From Nocardia goodfellowii (GTDB lineage Bacteria > Actinomycetota > Actinomycetes > Mycobacteriales > Mycobacteriaceae), in the NCBI RefSeq assembly GCF_017875645.1, contig NZ_JAGGMR010000001.1, forward strand, positions 1,612,001 to 1,676,000: a stretch of DNA of 64,000 nt. The letters are read 5' to 3'. The notes beneath the pieces were generated by a model. It saw only the letters and a program-made list of their open reading frames with translations, ran no database searches and had not been told where the DNA came from. Numbering within the stretch: position 1 is the first letter of the stretch; each line of letters starts with the position of its first letter. Shown here one piece after another: positions 33,035 through 41,665 of the stretch. The position numbers were made by a program, and so were the translations under genes.

Positions 33035-34282
33035 GTGAGCCCGAGTCATCTACCGCATCAGCCGCCGCGTGTTTTGGAGCAGTCCACGAAGCTGCAGAAC
33101 GTTCTGTACGAGATTCGTGGGCCGGTACACGCGCATGCGGCACGGTTGGAGGCCGAGGGGCACCGGATCCTCAAGCTCAATATCGGCAACCCGGCGCCGT
33201 TCGGTTTCGAGGCGCCGGATGTGATCATGCGCGACATCATCGCCGCGCTGCCCTACGCCCAGGGCTACTCGGAGTCCAAGGGCATCCTGTCGGCCCGTCG
33301 CGCGATCGTGACCCGTTACGAGCTGGTCCCGGGTTTCCCGGAGTTCGATGTGGACGACGTCTACCTGGGCAACGGCGTCTCCGAGCTGATCACCATGACC
33401 ATGCAGGCGCTGCTGGACAACGGTGACGAGGTGCTGATCCCGGCGCCGGACTATCCGCTGTGGACCGCCATGACCAGTTTGGCCGGCGGCACCCCGGTGC
33501 ACTACCTGTGCGACGAGTCCAATGGCTGGCAGCCCGATATCGCCGATATCGAGTCGAAGATCACCGACAAGACCAAAGCGCTGCTGGTGATCAACCCGAA
33601 CAACCCGACCGGCGCGGTGTACTCCACCGAGGTGTTGCAGCAGCTGGTCGATCTGGCGCGCAAGCATCGGCTCTTGCTGCTGGCCGATGAGATCTACGAC
33701 AAGATCCTCTACGACGACGCCAAACACATCTCGCTCGCCACGCTCGCGCCCGATCTGCTGTGCCTGACCTTCAACGGCTTGTCCAAGGCGTACCGGGTGG
33801 CCGGATATCGCTCGGGCTGGGTGGTCATCACCGGACCGAAGGAGCACGCCGCCGGTTTCCTGGAGGGGCTGTCGCTGCTCGCCTCCACCCGCCTGTGCCC
33901 GAATGTGCCCGCGCAGCACGCCATTCAGGTAGCCCTCGGCGGGCATCAGAGCATCGAGGATCTGATCCTGCCCGGCGGGCGACTATTGGAGCAGCGTGAC
34001 GTGGCCTGGGAGCGGCTCAACATGATCCCGGGTGTGTCGTGCGTGAAGCCGAAGGGCGCGCTCTATGCCTTCCCCCGGCTGGATCCGAATGTGCATGAGA
34101 TCCACGACGATTCGAAGCTGATCCTGGACCTGCTGCTGCAGGAAAAAATCCTGATGGTGCAGGGCACGGGCTTCAACTGGCCCGACCACGACCATCTGCG
34201 GATCGTCACGCTGCCGTGGGCCCGGGACCTCGCGGTGGCCATCGAAAGGTTCGGCAACTTCCTCGCCGGTTATCGGCAGTAG
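33035..34282 (+). CDS. PLP-dependent aminotransferase (mycobacterial AspC / alanine aminotransferase type)
   Basis: The 415-residue class I aminotransferase closely resembles M. tuberculosis Rv0337c (named aspC): LKLNIGNPAPFGFEAPDV, VINPNNPTGAVYS, and FNGLSKAYRVAGYRSGW with the PLP lysine in SKAYR. Members of this clade interconvert alanine or aspartate with 2-oxoglutarate; the Escherichia coli relative AlaA uses alanine, so the true substrate is open. It starts at GTG 33035. The 6C RNA follows downstream. Confidence 0.9.
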   Translation: MSPSHLPHQPPRVLEQSTKLQNVLYEIRGPVHAHAARLEAEGHRILKLNIGNPAPFGFEAPDVIMRDIIAALPYAQGYSESKGILSARRAIVTRYELVPGFPEFDVDDVYLGNGVSELITMTMQALLDNGDEVLIPAPDYPLWTAMTSLAGGTPVHYLCDESNGWQPDIADIESKITDKTKALLVINPNNPTGAVYSTEVLQQLVDLARKHRLLLLADEIYDKILYDDAKHISLATLAPDLLCLTFNGLSKAYRVAGYRSGWVVITGPKEHAAGFLEGLSLLASTRLCPNVPAQHAIQVALGGHQSIEDLILPGGRLLEQRDVAWERLNMIPGVSCVKPKGALYAFPRLDPNVHEIHDDSKLILDLLLQEKILMVQGTGFNWPDHDHLRIVTLPWARDLAVAIERFGNFLAGYRQ

Positions 34283-34379
34283 CCCCTTGATTCCGGGGTC
34301 GAAACAGACCGTCAGTATGGATAACCGGCAGTTATGAATACTCACTAGCGCAAAACTCCCGTTTTTGTGTACAGTGGCT

Positions 34380-34510
34380 CTCGGCACTTCGAGTGCCCGG
34401 TCGGGTTGTCTACCCCCCCTGGACAACCTGGCCCTCGGGTTCGGCCGCCTACCCCCCTGGGCGCCGGCCTGCGGGCGGCGGAGACATCCCCCTGCTCTCC
34501 GCCGCCCCCT
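34380..34510 (+). ncRNA. 6C small RNA
   Basis: The 334-bp gap 34283-34616 holds a structured RNA. A TACAGT -10-like box lies at 34370-34375. Hairpins follow: GGCACT/AGTGCC (34383-34397); GGTTGTC/GACAACC (34404-34428) with loop TACCCCCCCTG; a CGCC/GGCG-based stem (34443-34469) with loop TACCCCCCTG; and a perfect 12-bp GGGCGGCGGAGA stem (34473-34507) with loop CATCCCCCTGC. Two or more hairpins with six-cytosine loops define the actinomycete 6C RNA (B11 in M. tuberculosis), which pairs with G-rich ribosome sites. Ends are approximate; no U-tract is seen. Confidence 0.82.
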
Positions 34511-34616
34511 CCCGCTCTCGCCACCCGCACCCGTCGGCTGGCTTTCGCGCAGTTCAGCGCACCTTCTCCGTAGCGTCCATCGCGAGTTTGAAAATCAAAT
34601 CCTTTAAGCTCCTCTG

Positions 34617-35894
34617 GTGACGGAGCACCATCATCACCACCACGACCATTCCGGGCCGATCGCGATCGGCGCCACCGCCGCGCGGGTGGTCATCGGGTTA
34701 CTCACCGTCATCGGCATCGCGGTCGTCGCCGGCGCGTTCCTGCTCTGGCCGAGCAAGCAGCACATCGACATTCCGCTGCCCATGCAGAACGCGGGCGGCG
34801 GCGCGGTACAGACCGAAGCGGGCACCGTGGTGCTGCAGGATGTCGGAGTCTGCGGCAGTCCCTCCATCGGCAAGGTCTTCGCCGACAAACCCGAGGCGCC
34901 GCGCAACACCAACTACAAATGCCAGCGCAGCCTCATCACCATCGACTCCGGGCCGCACGAGGGCAGCAAGACGCTGCTCGAAATCGCGCCCGGCCCAGGG
35001 CAACCCGAACTCAAGGCCGGTGACGAGATCCGGCTGGTGCGGCAGACCGACCCGAGTGGCACACCGCTGTATTCCTTCGAGGACTACTCGCGCGGGTTGC
35101 CGCTGCTGCTGATCTTCCTGGTCTTTGTGCTGGTGATCATCGTGGTGGCGCGCTGGCGCGGCTTCCGCGCGCTGATCGGACTGGTGATCGCGTTCGCGGT
35201 GCTGGTCGGCTTCATGTTGCCGGCGCTGCTGGACGGGAAACCCGCGATTCCGGTCGCGCTGGTCGCGGGCTCGGCGATTCTGTACGCGGTGCTCTATCTG
35301 GCACACGGGGTTTCGCTGCGCACCAGCTCGGCGTTGCTCGGGACGCTGGCGTCGATGTTGCTCGCGGCGGTGCTGTCCTGGCTCGCGATCGAGATCACGC
35401 ATCTGACGGGTCTGTCCGAAGAGCAGAACACCAACGTGGCGACCTATATCGAGCACGTCAGTATTACCGGCCTGCTGCTGGCCGGGTTCATCATCGGCTC
35501 ACTGGGTGTGCTCAACGACGTCACCATCACCCAGGCCGCCGCGGCCTTCGAGTTGGCGGCGCTCGACGAAGGCGCCTCGCGCCGAGAGATTTTCGCCGCC
35601 GCCATGCGGGTGGGGCGAGATCACATCGCCAGTACGGTCTACACGCTGGTGCTCGCCTACGCCGGTGGGGCGTTGCCGCTGCTGCTGCTGTTCAGTGTGG
35701 CCGGGCGGTCGATCCGGGATGTGCTCACCGGTGACGCGGTCGCCATCGAGATCGCGCGGTCATCGGTCGGCGGTATCGCCCTCGCGCTGTCGGTGCCGTT
35801 GACCACAGGCATCGCGGTGATGCTGGCGCGGCCGTTCGGGCACAAGCGGCTCCCGGTTCCGGCCGCTCGGCGCGCGCGACACGCTCGGCCATGA
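34617..35894 (+). CDS. YibE/F family membrane protein with natural His6 N-terminus
   Basis: The 425-residue protein has one N-terminal transmembrane helix (VVIGLLTVIGIAVVAGAFLL), a periplasmic-type domain containing two Cys (GVCGSPS, YKCQRS), then six or more helices of the YibE/F permease-like core (LLLIFLVFVLVIIVVARWRG; GLLLAGFIIGSLGVLNDVTI). Function is unknown. GTG 34617 is followed by TEHHHHHHDHSG, an unusual histidine run that could bind metal. It sits directly downstream of the 6C RNA. Confidence 0.87.
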   Translation: MTEHHHHHHDHSGPIAIGATAARVVIGLLTVIGIAVVAGAFLLWPSKQHIDIPLPMQNAGGGAVQTEAGTVVLQDVGVCGSPSIGKVFADKPEAPRNTNYKCQRSLITIDSGPHEGSKTLLEIAPGPGQPELKAGDEIRLVRQTDPSGTPLYSFEDYSRGLPLLLIFLVFVLVIIVVARWRGFRALIGLVIAFAVLVGFMLPALLDGKPAIPVALVAGSAILYAVLYLAHGVSLRTSSALLGTLASMLLAAVLSWLAIEITHLTGLSEEQNTNVATYIEHVSITGLLLAGFIIGSLGVLNDVTITQAAAAFELAALDEGASRREIFAAAMRVGRDHIASTVYTLVLAYAGGALPLLLLFSVAGRSIRDVLTGDAVAIEIARSSVGGIALALSVPLTTGIAVMLARPFGHKRLPVPAARRARHARP

Positions 35895-35907
35895 TCGCGG
35901 TGGGGGG

Positions 35908-37371
35908 TTACCCCTGGGGCGGTGGAGCGGGGAACAGCTCCGGTGGGATGGTCGGCACGACGATGGGCGGAAGGAACGGCACCGTAAAGGTATTCGCGCC
36001 CGTCGTGGACGTCGGCGGCGTGGTGGTTGGGCGGCGCGGTGCGGGCGCGACCGTCGACTCGGTTTCGGTGGTCGTGGTCGCGGGGGCCACCGCGATCTGC
36101 GGTTCCAGCGTCGTAGTGCGCGGCACGGCCGAGGTGGGCACGGGGGTCGAGCCCTCGCTGCTGTTGGAATCCCGGGTCAGCACCTGCTGGCCGTAGCCGA
36201 GACCGATGCCGATCGCGGCGACCACCACCAGCGCGCTCACCGTGAGGACCGCGCCGTTGAGTTCGCGCTTGCGCCGTGGACGGCCGGCCAGCGCGTCCGG
36301 TAGGTCGGCGTAGCTCTGCTTGCGGGCCTGCGGAGCCGGGGCGGCGCTCCAATCCTGACCCTGCTCGTCGCCCGCGAACCAGTCGTCCTCCGCGAGCTCG
36401 TTCTTGCGCTTGCGTTTGCCCTTCTTCGGCGGAGCCGACAGCCAGGCCGGGGACAGTTCCTCCTCGTCGAACGGCGGCTGGGCCGGGGCGGGCGCGGGTG
36501 CGGCGGCGGGGCGAGCGGCCGGGCGGGCCAGCAGTGCGGCGCCGCGGGCGGCGACCGTCTCCGGGTTCTCCGGGACGATGACCGGCACGCCGATCCAATG
36601 CTCGAGCACCTTGGCGACCAACGGGATCCGGGCGCAGCCGCCGATGGCCAGCACGCCGTGCACCGGGCGTTCGGCGCGGGCGATCACCTCGCGAGTCATC
36701 CGGGCGGAGGCCTCCACGGCCGTCACGACCAGGGCTTCGAAATTTTCCTGCGCGAGCAGCACCAAGCCTTGTTCGCTGGGTAGCGCGACCGCGGTGTTGG
36801 AGGAAAGCTGTTCCTTGGCTTCGCGGCACAGTGCGTCCAGCGACGCCAGACCGGCCGAATTCTGCGGATGCGCGATGCGGCCCGAAGCGATCTGCTGTTC
36901 GCGGATCAGGGAATCCAGGTAATCGCCGCTGATTTCGCTGGTGCGCTCGGTGTAGCGGACCTCGCGAGTGTGCGTCTCCACGACGCTGACCGTCAGGCCG
37001 GAGCTGCCGAGGTCGTAGACGACAAGGGAGTTGATACCCCGGATTTCGCCTGTCGCCATGGCGTATTCGAGTGTGGCGAAGATCTCCGGGACCAGTTCGT
37101 AGTCGGTGAGCTGCTGCCGGGCCATGGCCGCGCGGATCGAGCGGGCTTGCTGCTCACCGCGATACGCGATGGCGGTGGCTCTGATCTCGGGCGAGGATTC
37201 CAAGGTGACGCCGACCGCCTCGGCGGCCAATTCATCCCCGCGGTGATCGCGCACCGGGATCGTATGCAGGTCGAAGCCCTGGGGATTGACGGGTGTGTGG
37301 GGGTTCACGGCGTGTGGGCGCGCCAGACGAACTGCGCCGGCCCCCACCGAAACTCCCAGTACCGAACTCAT
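35908..37371 (-). CDS. Membrane-anchored Hsp70-family protein
   Basis: The 487-residue protein has an Hsp70-type actin fold: a strand-turn opening (MSSVLGVSVGAGAVRLAR) where DnaK has its DLGTT loop, a phosphate-2 motif (VVYDLGSSGLTVSVVE) and an adenosine motif (GVLAIGGCARIPLVAKVL). There is no substrate-binding domain. Instead come a basic linker (PPKKGKRKRKNELAE), one transmembrane helix (about residue 375-395) and an outer Thr/Pro-rich tail. The missing GTT loop makes ATPase activity doubtful. It ends 14 bp from the convergent YibE gene. Its role, perhaps envelope signalling, is not known. Confidence 0.82.
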   Translation of the reverse strand: MSSVLGVSVGAGAVRLARPHAVNPHTPVNPQGFDLHTIPVRDHRGDELAAEAVGVTLESSPEIRATAIAYRGEQQARSIRAAMARQQLTDYELVPEIFATLEYAMATGEIRGINSLVVYDLGSSGLTVSVVETHTREVRYTERTSEISGDYLDSLIREQQIASGRIAHPQNSAGLASLDALCREAKEQLSSNTAVALPSEQGLVLLAQENFEALVVTAVEASARMTREVIARAERPVHGVLAIGGCARIPLVAKVLEHWIGVPVIVPENPETVAARGAALLARPAARPAAAPAPAPAQPPFDEEELSPAWLSAPPKKGKRKRKNELAEDDWFAGDEQGQDWSAAPAPQARKQSYADLPDALAGRPRRKRELNGAVLTVSALVVVAAIGIGLGYGQQVLTRDSNSSEGSTPVPTSAVPRTTTLEPQIAVAPATTTTETESTVAPAPRRPTTTPPTSTTGANTFTVPFLPPIVVPTIPPELFPAPPPQG

Positions 37372-37531
37372 CAGCTGCCCATCTTGTTTCACGCTTCTCG
37401 ACCTGCGAGCCCGCGTCACCTGCCACGGAGACTGCCGCCGCCTACGACGGAGACTGCACGGGACCTTACCGGCGACGATCGATCCTGCTCAAGCGCCCCG
37501 TGCCCGCATTCACGTCGCGGTCGGTGCAACT

Positions 37532-38854
37532 CTACGGGGTGCCGAGACCCGCGTACACCCATCCAGCCGCTCTCCAGGTGGCACGATTGAGACAGTTCCG
37601 GCCGTCGATGATGGACTTCGTTCGCACCACCCGGTCCAGTTCCGCGGGGCGCAGCGCGGTGAACTCGTCCCACTCCGTGAGCACCAGTACCACGTCGGCG
37701 CGATCACAGGCCTCCTCGACGGAGGTGGCGTAGTTGAGGGTCGGGAAGATGCGGCGCGAATTCTCCACCGCCTTCGGGTCGTACACGGTGACGACCGCGC
37801 CGTGCAACTGGATCATGCCCGCCACGTTCAGCGCGGGGGAGTCGCGCACGTCATCGGATTCGGGTTTGAAGGCCGCGCCGAGAACGGCCACGTTCGCGCC
37901 GAGCAGCGAACCGCCGCAGGCGCGGGCCGCCATGTCGACCACCTTGGTGCGGCGGCGCATATTGATGTTGTCGACCTCACGCAGGAAGGCCACCGCGTGA
38001 TCGGCGCCGAGTTCGCCGGAGCGGGCCATGAACGCGCGGATGTCCTTGGGCAGGCAACCGCCGCCGAAACCCAAGCCCGCGTTGAGGAACCGGCGGCCGA
38101 TGCGGGCGTCGTAGCCGAGCGCGTCGGCCAGCATGGTGACATCGGCGCCCGTCGCCTCGCACACTTCGGAGACGGCGTTGATGAACGAAATCTTGGTGGC
38201 CAGAAAGGCATTGGCCGAAGCCTTCACCAATTCGGCGGTGGCCAGGTCGGTCAGCAGGAACGGAACCTCGTTCTCGATCAGGTCCGCATAGGCCTCACGC
38301 ACGAGTTCCGCTACCCACGCGGCGTTTTCGCGGTCCTGATCCACACCCAGCACGAGCCGGTCCGGCCGGAGTGTGTCCTGGACCGCGAAACCCTCGCGGA
38401 GGAACTCCGGGTTCCAGGCCACCTCGACTTCGGTCGAGGTCAACGCGCGTGCCCGCTTGCCCAGCGCCGCAGCCGTTCCCACCGGCACCGTCGACTTGCC
38501 GACGATCACCGACGGCCGTTCCAGCAGCGGCGCGAGCGTATCCACCACGGCGTGCACATATTTGAGATCCGCGGCGTACTCACCCTTCTTCTGCGGTGTG
38601 CCCACCCCGAGGAAATGCACCGCCGCGTGCGCCGCGGCCTCCGCGTAGGAGGTGGTGAACCGCAGCCGCCCGGCATCGAGGTTGCGCCGCAGCACTTCCT
38701 CCAGACCCGGCTCGTAGAACGGCACCACCCCGTCCGAGAGTTTCGCCACCTTGCCGGGGTCGACATCCACCCCGATCACGTCATGCCCGAGTTCGGCCAT
38801 GCACGCCGCGTGCGTAGCCCCGAGGTACCCGGTTCCGAAGACTGTGCAACGCAT
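37532..38854 (-). CDS. udgA: UDP-glucose 6-dehydrogenase
   Basis: The 440-residue enzyme oxidises UDP-glucose to UDP-glucuronate for cell-envelope polysaccharides. MRCTVFGTGYLGATHAACMA is the NAD Rossmann motif, KSTVPVGTAA and NPEFLREGFAVQD the substrate segments, and GFGGGCLPKDIRAF holds the catalytic cysteine. It corresponds to M. tuberculosis UdgA (Rv0322). ATG 38854 is chosen because the Rossmann strand starts there; the frame to 39019 is non-coding in character. Confidence 0.93.
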   Translation of the reverse strand: MRCTVFGTGYLGATHAACMAELGHDVIGVDVDPGKVAKLSDGVVPFYEPGLEEVLRRNLDAGRLRFTTSYAEAAAHAAVHFLGVGTPQKKGEYAADLKYVHAVVDTLAPLLERPSVIVGKSTVPVGTAAALGKRARALTSTEVEVAWNPEFLREGFAVQDTLRPDRLVLGVDQDRENAAWVAELVREAYADLIENEVPFLLTDLATAELVKASANAFLATKISFINAVSEVCEATGADVTMLADALGYDARIGRRFLNAGLGFGGGCLPKDIRAFMARSGELGADHAVAFLREVDNINMRRRTKVVDMAARACGGSLLGANVAVLGAAFKPESDDVRDSPALNVAGMIQLHGAVVTVYDPKAVENSRRIFPTLNYATSVEEACDRADVVLVLTEWDEFTALRPAELDRVVRTKSIIDGRNCLNRATWRAAGWVYAGLGTP

Positions 38855-39163
38855 GATCGATTGGTAGTCCCCCACGATGGCCACGCCCCGACCTCGAGGC
38901 AAGACCCGTGGCAACATCAGGTGTACAAGCGGTGGTCGGTGTTGTGACCTGCGGCTTTGTTCATACCGGTCCTGGCGCGCCGGTGCGGCGAGCAGACTGA
39001 CCGTTGGATTGATTCCCACCGATCGTTGGGGGATCGACCCGGTAATCAGTGGAAAAGCAACGGCATCGATCGATCAAGGGCAGCATCTTGGCACCCGCAC
39101 AAACTCCTGTCGGGGGGAGTACGCGCTGCGGTCCGATCGGCAGTCGTCCAGGAGTACTGATAT
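38855..39163. other. Divergent promoter region of udgA and PASTA gene
   Basis: 309 bp without a gene. A small ACTCC/GGAGT hairpin lies about 60 bp before the PASTA gene, and AGGAG stands 10 bases before its ATG. I see no known riboswitch. Confidence 0.35.
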
Positions 39164-39649
39164 ATGAACTTTCCGCAACAGTTGCCCAAGAAGCGCACCC
39201 CGGTGTGGGTGTGGATTGCCGCTGTGTTCGGCGCGATGTTGGTCGTCGGCATGATCGGCAACGCCGTCGACGGCGGCAAAAAGGACGCGGCACCGGTTGC
39301 CGCGGTTGCCTCCGCCGCGCCGAGCGTGCCCGCGGCAGCGATCACCACACCGGTGGCGTCTCCCCGCGTGACAGCGATCGCCCCTCCACCGACGACTGCG
39401 GCCAAGCCGGCCGCGCCGGTGGCCATGCCGAGTGTTGTCTGTTTGAATCTGCAAGCCGCCCAGAACGCGATACAAGCCGCCGGTGTCTGGTATTCCCGAT
39501 CCACCGACGCCACCGGTAGGGGGCGAATGCAACTGTCCGACCGCAATTGGATTGTGGTCGCGCAGTCGCCTGCGCCCGGGGTGCTCATCGGTGAAGGGGA
39601 TGCCGTGCTGTCCGTAGTCAAGACCAGCGAGCCGAATTCGTGTAACTGA
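39164..39649 (+). CDS. Membrane-anchored PASTA domain protein
   Basis: The 161-residue protein has a transmembrane helix (WVWIAAVFGAMLVVGMIGNA), a long Ala/Pro/Val linker and one C-terminal PASTA domain (MPSVVCLNLQAAQNAIQAAG; NWIVVAQSPAPGVLIGEGD). PASTA domains bind peptidoglycan fragments or beta-lactams, so a wall-sensing or anchoring role is likely. It has no kinase domain. Confidence 0.83.
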   Translation: MNFPQQLPKKRTPVWVWIAAVFGAMLVVGMIGNAVDGGKKDAAPVAAVASAAPSVPAAAITTPVASPRVTAIAPPPTTAAKPAAPVAMPSVVCLNLQAAQNAIQAAGVWYSRSTDATGRGRMQLSDRNWIVVAQSPAPGVLIGEGDAVLSVVKTSEPNSCN

Positions 39650-39697
39650 ACGCGGGCATGAAGGGTCGGTGCAGGTCATGGCGCTAGCATCGGCCTG

Positions 39698-40231
39698 ATG
39701 CGACGGAAGATGACCGCTCCGGCGTTGCTGGTCCTCGTCGCGTTGACTGCGGTGGTGGCGGCGCTGTGGCCGGTCTACGTCAGTCCACGCACCGACCCGC
39801 CCGCGCCCGCCGACGCCATCCTCGTCCTGGGCGGGGCCCATGATGGGCGTGAGCAACTCGGGCTGCGATTGGCGCGCGACGGTTACGCGCCGTGGGTCGT
39901 CTTCTCCGACCCCTACACCAACAGCCCGATGATCAACCGAATATGCCACGGCGGCTACAGCTTCCGGGTCAGCTGCTTCGACCCGTCACCGCGCACCACG
40001 CGGGGTGAGGGCCGGGGACTGTCGCGGTTGGCGCAGCTCAACGGTTGGCGGCGCGTCATCGTGGTCACCTTCACCCCGCACATCTCGCGGGCGCGCTACA
40101 TCCTCGAGAAATGCTGGTCTGGCGACCTGCTGTTCGTCGACCCGCGGCCGCGGTTGTCGGTGGCTCGCTGGGCCTACGACTACGTCTACCAATCGGCGGG
40201 CTTCGTGAAGGCCTACTTCGAGGACTGCTGA
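39698..40231 (+). CDS. YdcF/SanA-type (DUF218) membrane protein
   Basis: A 177-residue protein with an N-terminal transmembrane helix (ALLVLVALTAVVAALWPVYV) and an outer DUF218 domain: PADAILVLGGAHDGREQLGL, GEGRGLSRLAQLNGWRRVIV, and TFTPHISRARYILEKC. DUF218 proteins (SanA, YdcF, ElyC) are implicated in envelope integrity. Confidence 0.83.
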   Translation: MRRKMTAPALLVLVALTAVVAALWPVYVSPRTDPPAPADAILVLGGAHDGREQLGLRLARDGYAPWVVFSDPYTNSPMINRICHGGYSFRVSCFDPSPRTTRGEGRGLSRLAQLNGWRRVIVVTFTPHISRARYILEKCWSGDLLFVDPRPRLSVARWAYDYVYQSAGFVKAYFEDC

Positions 40232-40246
40232 GCTGTAGGAAGTCAC

Positions 40247-40774
40247 CTATTGCCGGGGCATCGGCCCGCCCGGACGGCGCATGACCGGTACCCGTTGCGC
40301 GCGGTGCGTCGCGAGGACTTCGAGCGCAGCGAGGCCCTTGCGCCGGAACGCCGGCGGGACCACGCGCCACGATGCGTGACTGGGCTGCGACAAATCGGTC
40401 GCGATCGCGCGGATTCGGCTTTGATCGCTACCTGTCATTCTGGCGGCGTCGGTGCGTGGTGATTTCAGTATCAGCGCGCCGGGAACATCGGGAATGCTGA
40501 GAGTCATCGAACTGTCTTGCTCCAGGTCGACCATGCAGTTGACGGTCTTTCGCAATGCCGATGTTCCGGCTGGTACCTGGAAGACCTGGCGAGCACCGAC
40601 GACGGGCTGACAGCTCGGAGCCAAGTGATCCGCGACCATCACGTCGATGCATTCCGGCCCGCGGGCGAAGCGGTGCACCGGGGCTGTTCGCTCGGCGACC
40701 TGGGCCCAAGGCGGCCCCCACCCGCCGCTCGGCGTAGGGATCTGCCAGAGCGGTCGTTCGCGGTGGCCGGTCAC
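40247..40774 (-). pseudogene. Decayed nucleotidyltransferase toxin (AbiEii-like)
   Basis: The frame starts at GTG 40774, overlapping the upstream HTH gene by four bases (GTGA), and begins PLWQIPTPSGGWGPPWAQVA. It then jumps to a region that normally follows the catalytic core (PVHRFARGPECIDVMVADHL; VPAGTSALRKTVNC; SIPDVPGALILK). I see no G(G/S)..DxD nucleotidyltransferase motif between them, and the C-terminal part after ALILK is also short. Internal in-frame deletions are the likely cause, so transferase activity should be lost. Family assignment is from pattern memory. Confidence 0.55.
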
Positions 40775-41463
40775 TGGACCGTCATTTTATCGAGAAGCTC
40801 GGCGAGATCGCGCAGACCCGCTGAACGTTCTCGGGTGTCGAGCGATGCGGCGAGATCGAGCGCGATCGCGGCACGCGGAGTCTTTCCCCCAGCGAATGCG
40901 TGCTCATGGCTGACGACCCGCAGGGTTACCGGCCCAGCGGGATCGTCGAGCAGACTGAATTCCTCGATCACGGCCGCAACGGTGTCTGCGGCAACGTAGC
41001 CATCCAGAGCGGCGGTGGCGTTGGTCAACCCATGTGCGCGTTGTTCGCGCGCACCGAGGGCAAAAGCCCCTGAGGGAGCTATGTATTCGGCGAGTTCGTC
41101 TATCAAGGCTGGATGACAGTAGAACCGGCGTACCTGGGCGCGGTTGCGGGCCAGATAAGCGAGGTCTTCAGGACCGGTGCCGGCCAAGCGATGCGTCAGA
41201 CGGAGTCGTTGGGCCGCTGTGATCCAGGTGGGGTTGTCTCCGGATAGCGTCGCCAGCGCTGCCCACGCGATCCGTTCAGTCCAGGGCCGCCCCGGGCGCC
41301 GGTGCTCTTGGACAAGCCGGTGCACCGACTCTGCCTCGAGGAGAAGAGTTCGCCCGGCACGACGAGAGATTTCGAGATGTCCGGCTGCGGCCAAACGAGC
41401 TGCCTGACGCTGCGTTACTTGCAGAAGTTCTGCTGCCTGGGCCGTTGTGAGCTCCTCCATCAT
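40771..41463 (-). CDS. Helix-turn-helix protein, probable antitoxin/regulator
   Basis: The 230-residue protein begins with an excisionase/MerR-like HTH (ELTTAQAAELLQVTQRQAAR, then LAAAGHLEISRRAGRTLLLE) and has a helical C-terminal part (HPALIDELAEYIAPSGAFAL). It is coupled to a decayed nucleotidyltransferase gene, the arrangement of an AbiE-type toxin-antitoxin operon. An exact inverted repeat at 41465-41488 begins 2 bp before the ATG, consistent with autorepression. ATG 41463 or 41460 is the start. Confidence 0.65.
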   Translation of the reverse strand: MMEELTTAQAAELLQVTQRQAARLAAAGHLEISRRAGRTLLLEAESVHRLVQEHRRPGRPWTERIAWAALATLSGDNPTWITAAQRLRLTHRLAGTGPEDLAYLARNRAQVRRFYCHPALIDELAEYIAPSGAFALGAREQRAHGLTNATAALDGYVAADTVAAVIEEFSLLDDPAGPVTLRVVSHEHAFAGGKTPRAAIALDLAASLDTRERSAGLRDLAELLDKMTVQ

Positions 41464-41464
41464 T

Positions 41465-41488
41465 ATATGGTCGCTCAAAAGACCATAT
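41465..41488. promoter_or_regulatory. Inverted repeat at start of HTH/nucleotidyltransferase operon
   Basis: ATATGGTC (41465-41472) and GACCATAT (41481-41488) are exact inverted 8-bp arms with an 8-bp spacer GCTCAAAA. A further TGACCATA half-site lies about 30 bp upstream. The position, touching the start codon, fits autorepression by the HTH protein. Confidence 0.65.
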
Positions 41489-41665
41489 GTGTAAATAGCG
41501 GTTGGCTATGTAAGCAGTGACCATAGCGCATCGGCGCAGAATGCCTGGTTAACTGCGGGCGGGTGGCATCAGTTTGATTTCGGGGGTGGGCGGGCTTACA
41601 TTGACGGCTGGTGGGCCGGTTCTGGCCTGCGGTGATGCAGTGTGGCAACCCCTCTGGGAGGGCAG

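Noticed and set aside
34617..34650. Hexahistidine as a cloning tag or contamination
   Set aside because: It is followed directly by a natural YibE/F protein in a chromosomal context, with GTG start and mixed His codons.
38990..39163. Riboswitch (c-di-AMP type) before the PASTA gene
   Set aside because: Only one short hairpin is visible; the conserved core of the known c-di-AMP riboswitch is absent.
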